A stretch of 64,000 bases of DNA, taken from contig NZ_JAGXFD010000001.1 in the NCBI RefSeq assembly GCF_020148005.1, forward strand, positions 134,011 to 198,010, written 5' to 3'. Shown one piece after another: positions 44,786-52,923 of the stretch. Source of the stretch: Modicisalibacter tunisiensis (GTDB lineage Bacteria > Pseudomonadota > Gammaproteobacteria > Pseudomonadales > Halomonadaceae). Within the stretch, counting starts at the first letter, position 1, and each line of letters starts with the position of its first letter. A model generated the notes under the pieces. The model worked only from the letters and a program-made list of their open reading frames with translations. It did not search any database and was not told the DNA's origin. Both the position numbers and the translations under genes were made by a program.

Positions 44786-46984
44786 TCAGCCGTAGACCAT
44801 GTCCGGCAGCCAGGTGATCAGCGCCGGGAACACGATCACCAGGAACAGCCCCAGCGCCTGGATGCCCAGGAACGGCAGCGACGAGCGGAAGATCTGCGCC
44901 ATGGTGATGTGCGGCGGACAGACCCCCTTGATGTAGAACAGCGCATAGCCGAACGGCGGGCTCAGGAACGACATCTGCATGTTGACCAGATAGATGACGC
45001 CGAACCACAGCGAGACATCGGCAGCCGAGACCCCGGGCAGGCCGAACAGCCCGTCGAACTCCAGCGGCTGGATCAGCGGCACGAAGATCGGCACCGCCAG
45101 CAGCAGGATGCCCACCCAGTCGAGGAACATGCCCAGCGCGATCAGCAGCAGCATCATGATCGCCAGCACGCCGTAGGGCCCCAGCCCGGCGCCCGAGATC
45201 AGCTCCTGCACGAAGCTCTGGCCGCCCTGGAGGATGTAGAAGCCGACGAAGATGGTCGCGCCGAAGATGATCCACATCACCATCGCCGTGGCCACCAGCG
45301 TGGTCATGCACGCCGCATGCAGGTTGGGCCAGGTCAGCCGGCCGTGCATGGCGGCCACCACCATGGCGCCGAAGGTGCCGATGCCGGCCGCCTCGACCGG
45401 CGTGGCCAGGCCGGTGAAGATCACCCCCAGCACCACGACGACCAGGGTGATCGGCGCCAGCATGTTGCGCAGCAGACGCAGCTTCTCCTTCATGCTGACC
45501 CGGTCCTCGGGCGGCAGGGGCGGCGCGGTGCGCGGGTTGAGCTTGCCGCGGAACCACACGTAGAAGGCATACATGCCGGCCAGCATCAACCCGGGAATCA
45601 GCGACCCCAGGTACAGCTCGCCCACCGACTGCTGGGCCACCACGCCGTAGATGATCGCCAGGATCGACGGCGGAATCAGGATGCCCAGCGTGCCCCCGGC
45701 CATGATCGAGCCCAGGGCGATTTCCGGGTCGTAATGGCGCTTGAGCATCGCCGGCAGTGCGATCAGGCCCATGGTCACCACCGCCGCACCGATCACGCCG
45801 ACCATCGCCGCGAGCAGCGTGGAGGCGACGATAGTAGCGATCGCCAGGCCCGCCTTCAGCCCGCCCATCCACTTGTAGACGACGTCGAACAGCTCCTCGA
45901 TCAGGCCGGCCTTCTCGAGCACCGCCGCCATGAAGATGAACAGCGGGATCGCCGAGAGCTGGTAGTTGGTCATCATCGGGAAGATGCGCGAGGGCATCAT
46001 GTTGAGCATGAACTGGTCGCCGACCAGGTAGAGGAAGATCACCCCCAGGCCGCCGGTGACGAAGGCCAGCGGCAGCCCCGCCATCAGCACGATCATCAGC
46101 GAGCCGAACATCAGGGCGGTCAGCGCGCCGATGCCCACGTTGGCCAGGCTGTGCTCGACGCTCAGGGCGAAGGGCTGATAGTCGTTGACCACGATGTTGA
46201 CGATCTCGAACAGCGTGATCGCCCCCAGCACGATGGCCAGGATCACCAGGAACCAGGCGAAGGGCACGTTGCCGTCGCGGGCCGGCAGGGCGTGACGAAA
46301 CGACTGATAGTCGCGGATCAGCTGTGCCAGGCCCTGCAGCAGCAGCAGCAGCGCCCCGAGGAACAGCGTGAACTTGATCGGGTAGTACTGGATCGCCCAC
46401 TCGGTGAACGACACCTCGTTGGCGTAGCCGCTGGCGAAGAACACGCCGTTCTGGTCCATCGACTGCGAGAAGAAGGTCCAGCCGGTGGTCAGCAGCGCCA
46501 GCGCGAAGACGAAGAAGAAGATCGAGGTCATCAGGTCCAGCGCCGCCTTGGTCAACGGGCGGCCCCGGGTGTAGAGGATGTCGACCCGCACGTGCCCGCC
46601 CTCGCGCAGCGCATAGGCGCCCGCCAGCAGGTACTGCATGCCGAACATCAGGAACATCGACTCGTGGACCCAGTTGGTCGGCGAGTTCAGGGCATAGCGG
46701 ACGAACACCTCGTAGCAGTAGGCGAACGGCGCGATCAGGGCCCAGTAGGCCACGTAGCGTCCCGAGAACCCGGAAATCCTGTCGATGACTCGCGTCAGGC
46801 CGTTGCCCGGCGGATGAAAGGCGCCCTCGTGTGACGATACCGGCACCTCGCCGGCCGTCGACCCGCTGACCCGCCCGCCACGCCGGAAACTGCGGTCGAC
46901 CAGGAACATCACCACCAGCGGCAGGAGCAGCAGCACCGCCCAGTACAGCCAGTGCGGCAGCACGAAATTGACTTCTAGGTTCAT
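44786..46984 (-). CDS. fused TRAP transporter permease (DctQ-DctM)
   Basis: A 732-residue inner-membrane protein joining small and large TRAP permease subunits. ATG 46984 follows GGGAGAGGTGCA. A first helix and a basic linker precede the DctQ part (about 65-225, with NWVHESMFLMFGMQYLLAGA and GHVRVDILY), then DctM helices to the C-terminus (FIFMAAVLEKAGLIEELFDV; AGGTLGILIPPSI). Fused QM subunits are known in several TRAP families. The Na+-driven symporter works with the receptor gene 113 bases upstream. Substrate probably an organic acid. Confidence 0.94.
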   Translation of the reverse strand: MNLEVNFVLPHWLYWAVLLLLPLVVMFLVDRSFRRGGRVSGSTAGEVPVSSHEGAFHPPGNGLTRVIDRISGFSGRYVAYWALIAPFAYCYEVFVRYALNSPTNWVHESMFLMFGMQYLLAGAYALREGGHVRVDILYTRGRPLTKAALDLMTSIFFFVFALALLTTGWTFFSQSMDQNGVFFASGYANEVSFTEWAIQYYPIKFTLFLGALLLLLQGLAQLIRDYQSFRHALPARDGNVPFAWFLVILAIVLGAITLFEIVNIVVNDYQPFALSVEHSLANVGIGALTALMFGSLMIVLMAGLPLAFVTGGLGVIFLYLVGDQFMLNMMPSRIFPMMTNYQLSAIPLFIFMAAVLEKAGLIEELFDVVYKWMGGLKAGLAIATIVASTLLAAMVGVIGAAVVTMGLIALPAMLKRHYDPEIALGSIMAGGTLGILIPPSILAIIYGVVAQQSVGELYLGSLIPGLMLAGMYAFYVWFRGKLNPRTAPPLPPEDRVSMKEKLRLLRNMLAPITLVVVVLGVIFTGLATPVEAAGIGTFGAMVVAAMHGRLTWPNLHAACMTTLVATAMVMWIIFGATIFVGFYILQGGQSFVQELISGAGLGPYGVLAIMMLLLIALGMFLDWVGILLLAVPIFVPLIQPLEFDGLFGLPGVSAADVSLWFGVIYLVNMQMSFLSPPFGYALFYIKGVCPPHITMAQIFRSSLPFLGIQALGLFLVIVFPALITWLPDMVYG

Positions 46985-47049
46985 TGCACCTCTCCCGTCA
47001 GCGCGGCCGGGAAGCCGCGACGGTGCCAAGCATTCATGTCGTCAGAGTG

Positions 47050-47077
47050 CCCCGCCGCCGGCGCTGCCGGGGCGGGG
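47050..47077 (-). other. intercistronic GC-rich hairpin in the TRAP operon
   Basis: CCCCGCC (47050-47056), one bulged G, CCGGC (47058-47062), loop GCT, GCCGG (47066-47070) and GGCGGGG (47071-47077) form a 12-bp stem between receptor and permease genes. There is no T-run. Such hairpins commonly protect the upstream mRNA or weaken read-through, giving more receptor than permease. Confidence 0.55.
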
Positions 47078-47097
47078 AGAGTCCGGCAGGCGCCGGG

Positions 47098-48267
47098 TCA
47101 GGCGTCCAGCGAGTAGTCCTTGATGTCCTCGTCGGTCACCAGGGCCACCGCCGGGTCCTGCATGGTCTTCAGGTGGGCGCGGAACAGCTTGGCGGCGTCC
47201 GGGTCCTTGTTGGCCCACTTGAACCACAGCGGGATCGCCGCCTTGCGGAAGCGGTCGGCGTCGTCCTCGGAGAGGTGGATGATCTCCACGCCCTTCTCGC
47301 GGTACTTGGGCCAGGCCTCGGCGTTGGCCTTCTGGATCGCCGCGTAGTGATCGCGGGAATAGGCCGAGACCAGCTCGTGCATGAGGTCCTGGGTCTGCGG
47401 CGACATGCGCTCGTAGACGCGCCGGTTGACGGCGATGTCCATCAGGTCGACGGCCTGGTGCAGGCAGGGCGTGGAGGGCGGGCCCATGATGATGTACTTG
47501 GCCACCTGCCAGAAGCCCAGCTCGTAGTTGACCGCCGCGCCGGTATAGTCGGCCGCGTCGATGGTGCCCTTCTCCAGCGCCGGGTACACCTCGGAGCCGG
47601 GCAGCAGCGTGGTCCGCGCGCCGATCGAGGCGAAGGTCTCGGCGACGATCCCGCCGGGCATGCGCAGCTTGATGCCCTTGAAGTCGTCGAAGCTTCTCAG
47701 CGGCACCTTGGAATGGATCAGGTTGAGGTCGTGGTGGACGTAGCCCAGCAGTTCCTGGCCCTGCTTGTGATAGAGATCCTTGGCAATGCCGAAGCCGCCG
47801 TAGGCACCGAACATCATGTCCCACTGGTGCGGCATCGACAGCCCCATCGGATAGGCGGTCAGGAACACCCCGGCGGGCATCTTGCCGGGCCAGTAGACGG
47901 TGAACCAGTTCTGGCCGTCGAGCACGCCGTTGCGCACCGCATCGGCGACCTCGAAGGCCCCGGCCACCGCGCCGGCCGGGAAGGGCTTGATGGTCACCTC
48001 TCCGCCCGTCAGCTCCTGGACGCTGTTGGCCCAGGTCTCGAAGGTCTTGTACCCGGTCGTCCCCGGCTGCCAGGAGGACTGCATACGGATCTGGATGCCC
48101 TGCTGGGCCTGGACGTTGCCGACCCAGGGGGCCGCGACGGCGGCGGCGGAGCCCACGGCGGCGCCCTTGAGGAAGCGGCGCCGCGTGGTGGATTGCGACA
48201 CCGTCGCGCTCAGGTTATCGGTCGCTTGAGCATCGGTGGCAGGCGTCTTGGGCGTTTTGTCTTGCAT
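47098..48267 (-). CDS. TRAP transporter substrate-binding protein (DctP family), Tat-exported
   Basis: A 389-residue receptor. A long N-region of about 28 residues precedes the twin-arginine signal TTRRRFLKGAAVG and a hydrophobic stretch ending VQAQQ, so export in folded form is predicted. The mature protein carries the DctP-family segments RMQSSWQPGTTGYKTFETWA, KLRMPGGIVAETFASIGA and GTIDAADYTGAAVNYELGF, resembling the alpha-keto-acid receptor TakP group. It should deliver an organic acid to the fused permease. The ATG at 48267 follows CAGGAGACCTTGCC. Confidence 0.92.
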   Translation of the reverse strand: MQDKTPKTPATDAQATDNLSATVSQSTTRRRFLKGAAVGSAAAVAAPWVGNVQAQQGIQIRMQSSWQPGTTGYKTFETWANSVQELTGGEVTIKPFPAGAVAGAFEVADAVRNGVLDGQNWFTVYWPGKMPAGVFLTAYPMGLSMPHQWDMMFGAYGGFGIAKDLYHKQGQELLGYVHHDLNLIHSKVPLRSFDDFKGIKLRMPGGIVAETFASIGARTTLLPGSEVYPALEKGTIDAADYTGAAVNYELGFWQVAKYIIMGPPSTPCLHQAVDLMDIAVNRRVYERMSPQTQDLMHELVSAYSRDHYAAIQKANAEAWPKYREKGVEIIHLSEDDADRFRKAAIPLWFKWANKDPDAAKLFRAHLKTMQDPAVALVTDEDIKDYSLDA

Positions 48268-48768
48268 GGCAAGGTCTCCTGGGAATCAGGCCACCCTGGC
48301 GGATGCAGGGTGATGTGGCTTGTTGTTCTACCCGTTCTGCCTGACGCGGCAGTACGTCCCGCTGTTCACAGTAGCCGAGTTGCGTTGGCTGACCACTGGC
48401 GTCGTCAACGCTTACGGCCACCCCCGATGCCGCCCGACACCCGCCAACGGGCCGCCGGCCACGCCCCGTGCGGCCCGCTGTGGTCATACCAGTTATCCAG
48501 CCAATTCAACCTTTTAGACCAAAGCACGACCTTCCGCGGCCGCTTCTGTGCCCGGCCCGGGGCCCCGCGAGAGAGAGCCATGAACGCCACCGGGGCATTT
48601 CCCGCCCTTGCGGGCCGGCTTTCCTGCCGACTCGGCCACCGCCGGGCACGCCCCGTCGGCAGGCCGGGGTATACTGCCGGGTAGCCGATCCGCCACCATC
48701 CACCCTTGCAAAAGCACAAGACGAGCGGCCGTTCGAAGCCGCCTTCGCATTTACCAGGGAGCGTTATC
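48268..48768. other. intergenic stretch upstream of the TRAP operon and the EAL gene
   Basis: A 501-base divergent spacer. Open frames here have no ribosome site and look like chance. I searched by eye for a sigma54 element (GG/GC spacing) for the TRAP operon and a FliA element for the EAL gene and found none I can support. Confidence 0.4.
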
Positions 48769-49557
48769 ATGACCCACTGTGCACGCGTCGACGGCCACTG
48801 CGGGCGCTGCGACCAGCCCTTGCCCTTCGACTTCACCATGGCCTTTCAGCCCATCGTCGACGTCGACGAACGCCGTGTCGTGGCCCACGAGGCCCTGGTC
48901 CGCGGTACCGGGGGCGAATCGGCCTGGCACGTCCTGCAGCGAGTGGACGACGACCTGCTCTACCGCTTCGACCAGGCCTGCCGCGTCAAGGCGATCGAGC
49001 TGGCCAGCCGCCTCGAGATGCCCGTCATGCTGTCGATCAACTTTCTGCCCAACGCCGTCTACGAGCCGGCGGCCTGCATCCAGGCGACGATGGACGCCGC
49101 CCGGCGCCACGCCTGGCCGACCGAGCGGATCAACTTCGAGATCGTCGAGAGCGAAGCCGTCACCGATCGCCGGCACCTCAAGCGCATCGTCGACCACTAC
49201 CACCAGATGGGCTTCTCCACGGCCCTGGACGACTTCGGCGCGGGTTACGCCAATCTCGACCTGCTCACCGAGCTGCATCCCGACACCCTCAAGCTCGACC
49301 GTCAGCTGGTGATGGGGATCGACAGCCATCCGCGCCGCCAGATGCTGGTCGAGACGCTGGTCGCCCTCGCCGACCGGCTCGGTTGCCGGCTGATCGCCGA
49401 GGGCGTGGAAACCCCGGCCGAGTCACGCTGGCTCTATCGGGCGGGGATTGCCCGCCAGCAGGGCTACTACTTCGCCCGGCCGGCGGTGGAAGCCCTGCCG
49501 AGCGTACCGCCCGAGCGCTTCAGCGAGGTTCACGGCGACGGACGACCGGCGGGGTGA
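48769..49557 (+). CDS. stand-alone EAL-domain c-di-GMP phosphodiesterase with an N-terminal cysteine cluster
   Basis: A 262-residue soluble protein; ATG 48769 follows CAGGGAGCGTTATC. Residues 1-15 read MTHCARVDGHCGRCD, with cysteines at 4, 11 and 14. The remainder is an EAL domain with all key catalytic segments: HEALVRG, SINFLPN, NFEIVESEAV, LDDFGAGYAN, LKLDRQLV, LIAEGVETP and QQGYYFARP. It should hydrolyse c-di-GMP to pGpG. The cysteine cluster could bind a metal or respond to redox, by inference. It precedes the LpxR-like gene by 132 bases. Confidence 0.92.
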   Translation: MTHCARVDGHCGRCDQPLPFDFTMAFQPIVDVDERRVVAHEALVRGTGGESAWHVLQRVDDDLLYRFDQACRVKAIELASRLEMPVMLSINFLPNAVYEPAACIQATMDAARRHAWPTERINFEIVESEAVTDRRHLKRIVDHYHQMGFSTALDDFGAGYANLDLLTELHPDTLKLDRQLVMGIDSHPRRQMLVETLVALADRLGCRLIAEGVETPAESRWLYRAGIARQQGYYFARPAVEALPSVPPERFSEVHGDGRPAG

Positions 49558-49689
49558 CCGGCGGCCGGGCGGCAAGGCAGCGCAAAACAATGAGCGTTTA
49601 TATAATTATCAGGCTATGGTATTTTGGCGCGACGAGACCCCGCGCTGTCGCGGGTTCAGGGATTCGACTCGAGAACACATCGCCATACC

Positions 49690-50679
49690 ATGCCCATGTC
49701 ACGCTACGTCACGCCGCTCGCCCTGCTGTGTACCGGCCTGCTCGCCTCGCCGTTCGCCGCCGCGACCGACCTCTATTCGCTCAAGGTCAGCAACGACCTG
49801 TTCTCGTCCAGCGAGGATGGCCACTACTCCAGCGGAGTCGAGCTCAGCCGCACCACCCTGCCCGAGGCCGACCACTGGTCGCGGCGCTTCGCCGACTGGC
49901 TGCCCGGCTGGCAGGCCGACGATGTCGATGCCGTCAGCTATCACCTGGCGCATCAGATCTACACTCCCAACGACATCAGGCGCCGCCATCCACGCGGCGA
50001 CGATCGCCCCTATGCCGGGGTGCTGCTCGGCGGGGTCTCGTTCTTCGCCGATGAGGAACACGATGGCTGGCGCGAGGCCTCGATGCTCGACCTGCAGCTC
50101 GGCTGGGTGGGCCCCGCCGCGGGCGGCGCCGTGCTGCAGGACCGCGTCCACAAGATGACCGGCAGCGACGACCCCAGGGGCTGGAGCCACCAGCTCGACA
50201 ACGAGCCGCTGCTCGGGGTCGCCGGCAACAAGGCCTGGTGGTGGCAGGACCGGCTGGCCGGGCTGGAGTGGGAGTACGGTCCCAGCACCTCTTTTCAGGT
50301 CGGCAACCTCTACGACTACGTGGGCGGCGGTGGGGCGATTCGCTTCGGCGAGGGTCTCGACAAGAGCTTCGGTATCCCCAGCGTCGCCCCGGCCCTGGGC
50401 GGACGCCAGGGCTTCCGGGCCGGTGGCGGCTTCGGCTGGTACGGTTTCCTCGGGGTCGAGGGGCGCTACATGGCCCACAACCTGCTGCTCGACGGCAACT
50501 CCTTCAAGGACAGCCCCAGCGTCGACCGGCGCGAATGGGTGGGCGACCTGAGCGCCGGCGCCGTCATCAGCTGGGACAACTGGCAGATCGCCTTCACCAG
50601 CGTCTGGCGTACCCGCGAATTCGAGAGCCAGGACAGCGCCGACCACTTCGGCTCGATCACCCTGTCGAAATGGCTGTAG
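49690..50679 (+). CDS. LpxR-like outer-membrane lipid A deacylase (DUF2219)
   Basis: A 329-residue outer-membrane beta-barrel. The start is ATG 49690 or 49696; ribosome site weak. The signal peptide ends near residue 25 (SPFAAA). Salmonella LpxR removes the 3'-acyloxyacyl chain of lipid A using Asn/Asp, Ser and His. Here Asn35-Asp36 (VSNDLF), Ser47/Ser48 (HYSSGVEL) and His154 (DRVHKMTG) fit those positions, and DDRPYAGVLLGG is the family motif. The C-terminal aromatic tail (ITLSKWL) fits a barrel. A TATAAT-like -10 lies at 49601-49606. Confidence 0.88.
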   Translation: MPMSRYVTPLALLCTGLLASPFAAATDLYSLKVSNDLFSSSEDGHYSSGVELSRTTLPEADHWSRRFADWLPGWQADDVDAVSYHLAHQIYTPNDIRRRHPRGDDRPYAGVLLGGVSFFADEEHDGWREASMLDLQLGWVGPAAGGAVLQDRVHKMTGSDDPRGWSHQLDNEPLLGVAGNKAWWWQDRLAGLEWEYGPSTSFQVGNLYDYVGGGGAIRFGEGLDKSFGIPSVAPALGGRQGFRAGGGFGWYGFLGVEGRYMAHNLLLDGNSFKDSPSVDRREWVGDLSAGAVISWDNWQIAFTSVWRTREFESQDSADHFGSITLSKWL

Positions 50680-50716
50680 CGACCGGCGTCTGCCGGCGAG
50701 GCGGATCGTCGCGAAC

Positions 50717-52009
50717 CTAGCCGATCCCGACCCGGCCGCGGCCGGCCTGCTTGCCGCGATACAGGGCCCGATCGGCGGCGGCGATCAGTGCCTCGGCGCT
50801 CGCCTCGCCACCGCGGCTCGCGGCGACGCCGAGGGTCAGGGTAGGACGCCGGGGATCGCTCCGTGCCGACTGGATGACCCGCTCGCAGAGACGCTCGGCG
50901 ATCTGGCGGGCCTCCTCGTGGCCGGCGCCGGGCAGCACCGCGAGGAATTCGTCGCCGGCGTAGCGCCCCACCTGGTCATCGCCACGCAGCTGGCTGCTCA
51001 GGACCTGCGCCACCCAGTTCAACGCCTGATCCCCCGCCGCATGGCCGTACTGATCATTGATGGTCTTGAAACGGTCGACGTCGATCATCAGCACGCCCAC
51101 GCTCCCCTGGGTGGCGGCACTCGCGGCCAGGGCCGCCTCGAGTGCCGCCAGGATTCCCCGGCGATTGGGCAGGCCGGTGAGCGCATCCTGGTTGGCGGCA
51201 TCCTCGGTGACCCGCTTCCAGGCCACGAAGTGACGAGCCATGGCATTCAGGTAGCCGGCCACGGCCCCCAGCTCGTCGCCGGCGTCCGTGTCGGCGCGCG
51301 CCGTGAGATCGCCCGCGCCGAGCCGCTGAACGGTCCGCCCCAGGGCACGCACCGGGCGAACGATGGAGTGGACGATCAGCACGAGCCCCGCGGTCGCGAT
51401 CAGCAGTGTCACTCCCCAGGCACCGACCAGCCACTCGAGCTGGCGCTGCTGGGTCTGGACGGCCCGCGCCGCCCGTCGCTTGATGGCCGTCGACAGATGG
51501 GTCTGGACCTGCTGCAGATCACCGATGGCGGACGCGAGCCGCCGGCGGACACTGGCAAAGCCCGGCGTGTCACCGGCCAGGTGCAGGGGACGGGCCTGCT
51601 CGACCAGCCCCTCGATGGCCGGCCGGGCCGACTGCCAGGCGGAACGTGCCCGGGCAACACTCTGCGGCGGCAGGTCGCGATCGGATGCGGTGCCGGCGAG
51701 CTGCGAGAACAGCCGGTCGATGGCCCCGGTCAGGCCCCCGTAGTCGGGCACGGACTCGCCGGTCTCCGCCGCCAGGACATCGGTCAGGGCGCGCTGCAGG
51801 TCGTACTCGAGGGTGGCCAGCGGCACCAGCAGCGTCACCGCCTCCTCCACGGAGCGATGCAGTCGGGCCTCCTGACGCTCGAGCACCAGCACGCTGACGA
51901 CGATCAGCACCGTCATCGGCACCACCAGCACCGCCACCGCCAGCGCCAGCCGTTTTCCCACCGAGAGCCGCCGCAGCAGCGACTCGACCTTGCACAATGT
52001 TCGCTTCAT
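50717..52009 (-). CDS. membrane diguanylate cyclase with HAMP domain (AGDEF variant)
   Basis: A 430-residue inner-membrane protein. I chose ATG 52009 (MKRTLCKVESLLRRLSVGKR); the longer frame lacks a ribosome site. A helix at about 22-43 begins a periplasmic four-helix sensor (to about 195), a second helix (about 197-220) leads to HAMP (VRPVRALGRTVQRLGAGDLT), then a GGDEF domain. The signature is RYAGDEF, with Ala for the first Gly; some AGDEF enzymes remain active. RGDD five residues earlier is an intact I-site. It converges with the LpxR-like gene. Confidence 0.92.
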   Translation of the reverse strand: MKRTLCKVESLLRRLSVGKRLALAVAVLVVPMTVLIVVSVLVLERQEARLHRSVEEAVTLLVPLATLEYDLQRALTDVLAAETGESVPDYGGLTGAIDRLFSQLAGTASDRDLPPQSVARARSAWQSARPAIEGLVEQARPLHLAGDTPGFASVRRRLASAIGDLQQVQTHLSTAIKRRAARAVQTQQRQLEWLVGAWGVTLLIATAGLVLIVHSIVRPVRALGRTVQRLGAGDLTARADTDAGDELGAVAGYLNAMARHFVAWKRVTEDAANQDALTGLPNRRGILAALEAALAASAATQGSVGVLMIDVDRFKTINDQYGHAAGDQALNWVAQVLSSQLRGDDQVGRYAGDEFLAVLPGAGHEEARQIAERLCERVIQSARSDPRRPTLTLGVAASRGGEASAEALIAAADRALYRGKQAGRGRVGIG

Positions 52010-52110
52010 GGATCTCGCGGACTCGCTTCTTGCCACGCCGGGCGTGTTCAGGACCGGGGCCCAATTGGGCCGCATCCCCGAGGTCATGGCAAGTCGAGTC
52101 CGCGCACCGC

Positions 52111-52923
52111 TCAGCGCCGCAGCACGCCCTCTTCATGAAGCAGCTTGAAGATCGCCTCGGCGCCCTGCTCGGGCGTCGCGTCGGTCAGCACCTGCCCGCC
52201 GCCGCCTTCCGCCTTGGCGGCGGCGGCCTTGAAGCGATCCCGCGCCGAGGCGGCCTTGACCACCTTGAGCCGCTTGGGACGCGGCCGCGCGGGCTCCAGC
52301 GTCCAGTCGGCCAGCGCCGTGTCGGGGCGCGACGCCTGTTCGCTGACAGCCAGCGCGCCGCGCCGGGCCGGGCCGAAGGCACTCTGGCGAGGAGCGGGTG
52401 CCGCCTCGTCGACGGTGATCACCGCCGGCAGGCGAAGGCGCAGCCGGCGACGCTGGCCGCGCGGCAGCGCCTGCAGCAGGGTGACATGCTCCGGCTCGAC
52501 GCGTTCGATCTCGGCCAGCCCGGTGACGATCGGCCAGCCCAGCGACTCGGCCAGCAGGTAGGGCAGCAGCCCCGAGCCCTCGCCGGTTTCCGCCCGGGTG
52601 CCGCACAGCAGCAGCCGCGGCGGAGCCTCGCGCAGCGCGTCCGTCAACGCCGGCAGGACATCGGCATCGCCGGCCTGCTCGATCAGCGTCAGCGCCTCGA
52701 AGCCCATGCCCAGATAGCCCCGCAGGGCGGCCTCGCTGTCGGTCTCGTGGTGCCCGGCGTGAATCAACTGCACCCGGGCATGGTCCAGGGCGAGCGCCGC
52801 CTCCACGGCACGGGCATCCTGATCGGCCCGCCGGGTCCGGCCGGTCACCGGATGGCGGCCGATCGAGACCAGCACCGCCACGTCCAGCGCCCCGGCGGCG
52901 TTCTTCGTCGTCTCATGCGGCAT
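52111..52923 (-). CDS. etfB: electron transfer flavoprotein beta subunit (dimethylglycine operon)
   Basis: A 270-residue ETF small subunit. GGAGG lies eight bases before ATG 52923 (a GTG just upstream is the alternative). Its start overlaps the etfA stop by 11 bases. The N-terminal DVAVLVSIGRHPVTGRTRRAD and GTRAETGEGSGLLPYLLAES resemble the AMP-site domain, and the C-terminal arm RPRPKRLKVVKAASARDRFK reaches the partner subunit. It is diverged from housekeeping FixA/EtfB and belongs to the DgcAB-linked type. It should take electrons from dimethylglycine/sarcosine demethylation. Confidence 0.9.
   Translation of the reverse strand: MPHETTKNAAGALDVAVLVSIGRHPVTGRTRRADQDARAVEAALALDHARVQLIHAGHHETDSEAALRGYLGMGFEALTLIEQAGDADVLPALTDALREAPPRLLLCGTRAETGEGSGLLPYLLAESLGWPIVTGLAEIERVEPEHVTLLQALPRGQRRRLRLRLPAVITVDEAAPAPRQSAFGPARRGALAVSEQASRPDTALADWTLEPARPRPKRLKVVKAASARDRFKAAAAKAEGGGGQVLTDATPEQGAEAIFKLLHEEGVLRR

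Noticed and set aside
44747-46834. Plus-strand open frame of about 695 codons rich in His, Gln and Arg
   Set aside because: Antisense to the fused TRAP permease; a byproduct of hydrophobic codons read on the other strand.
48268-48768. Sigma54 promoter upstream of the TRAP receptor
   Set aside because: A TGCA...TGGC pair is present but in the wrong orientation for the -24/-12 element on either strand.
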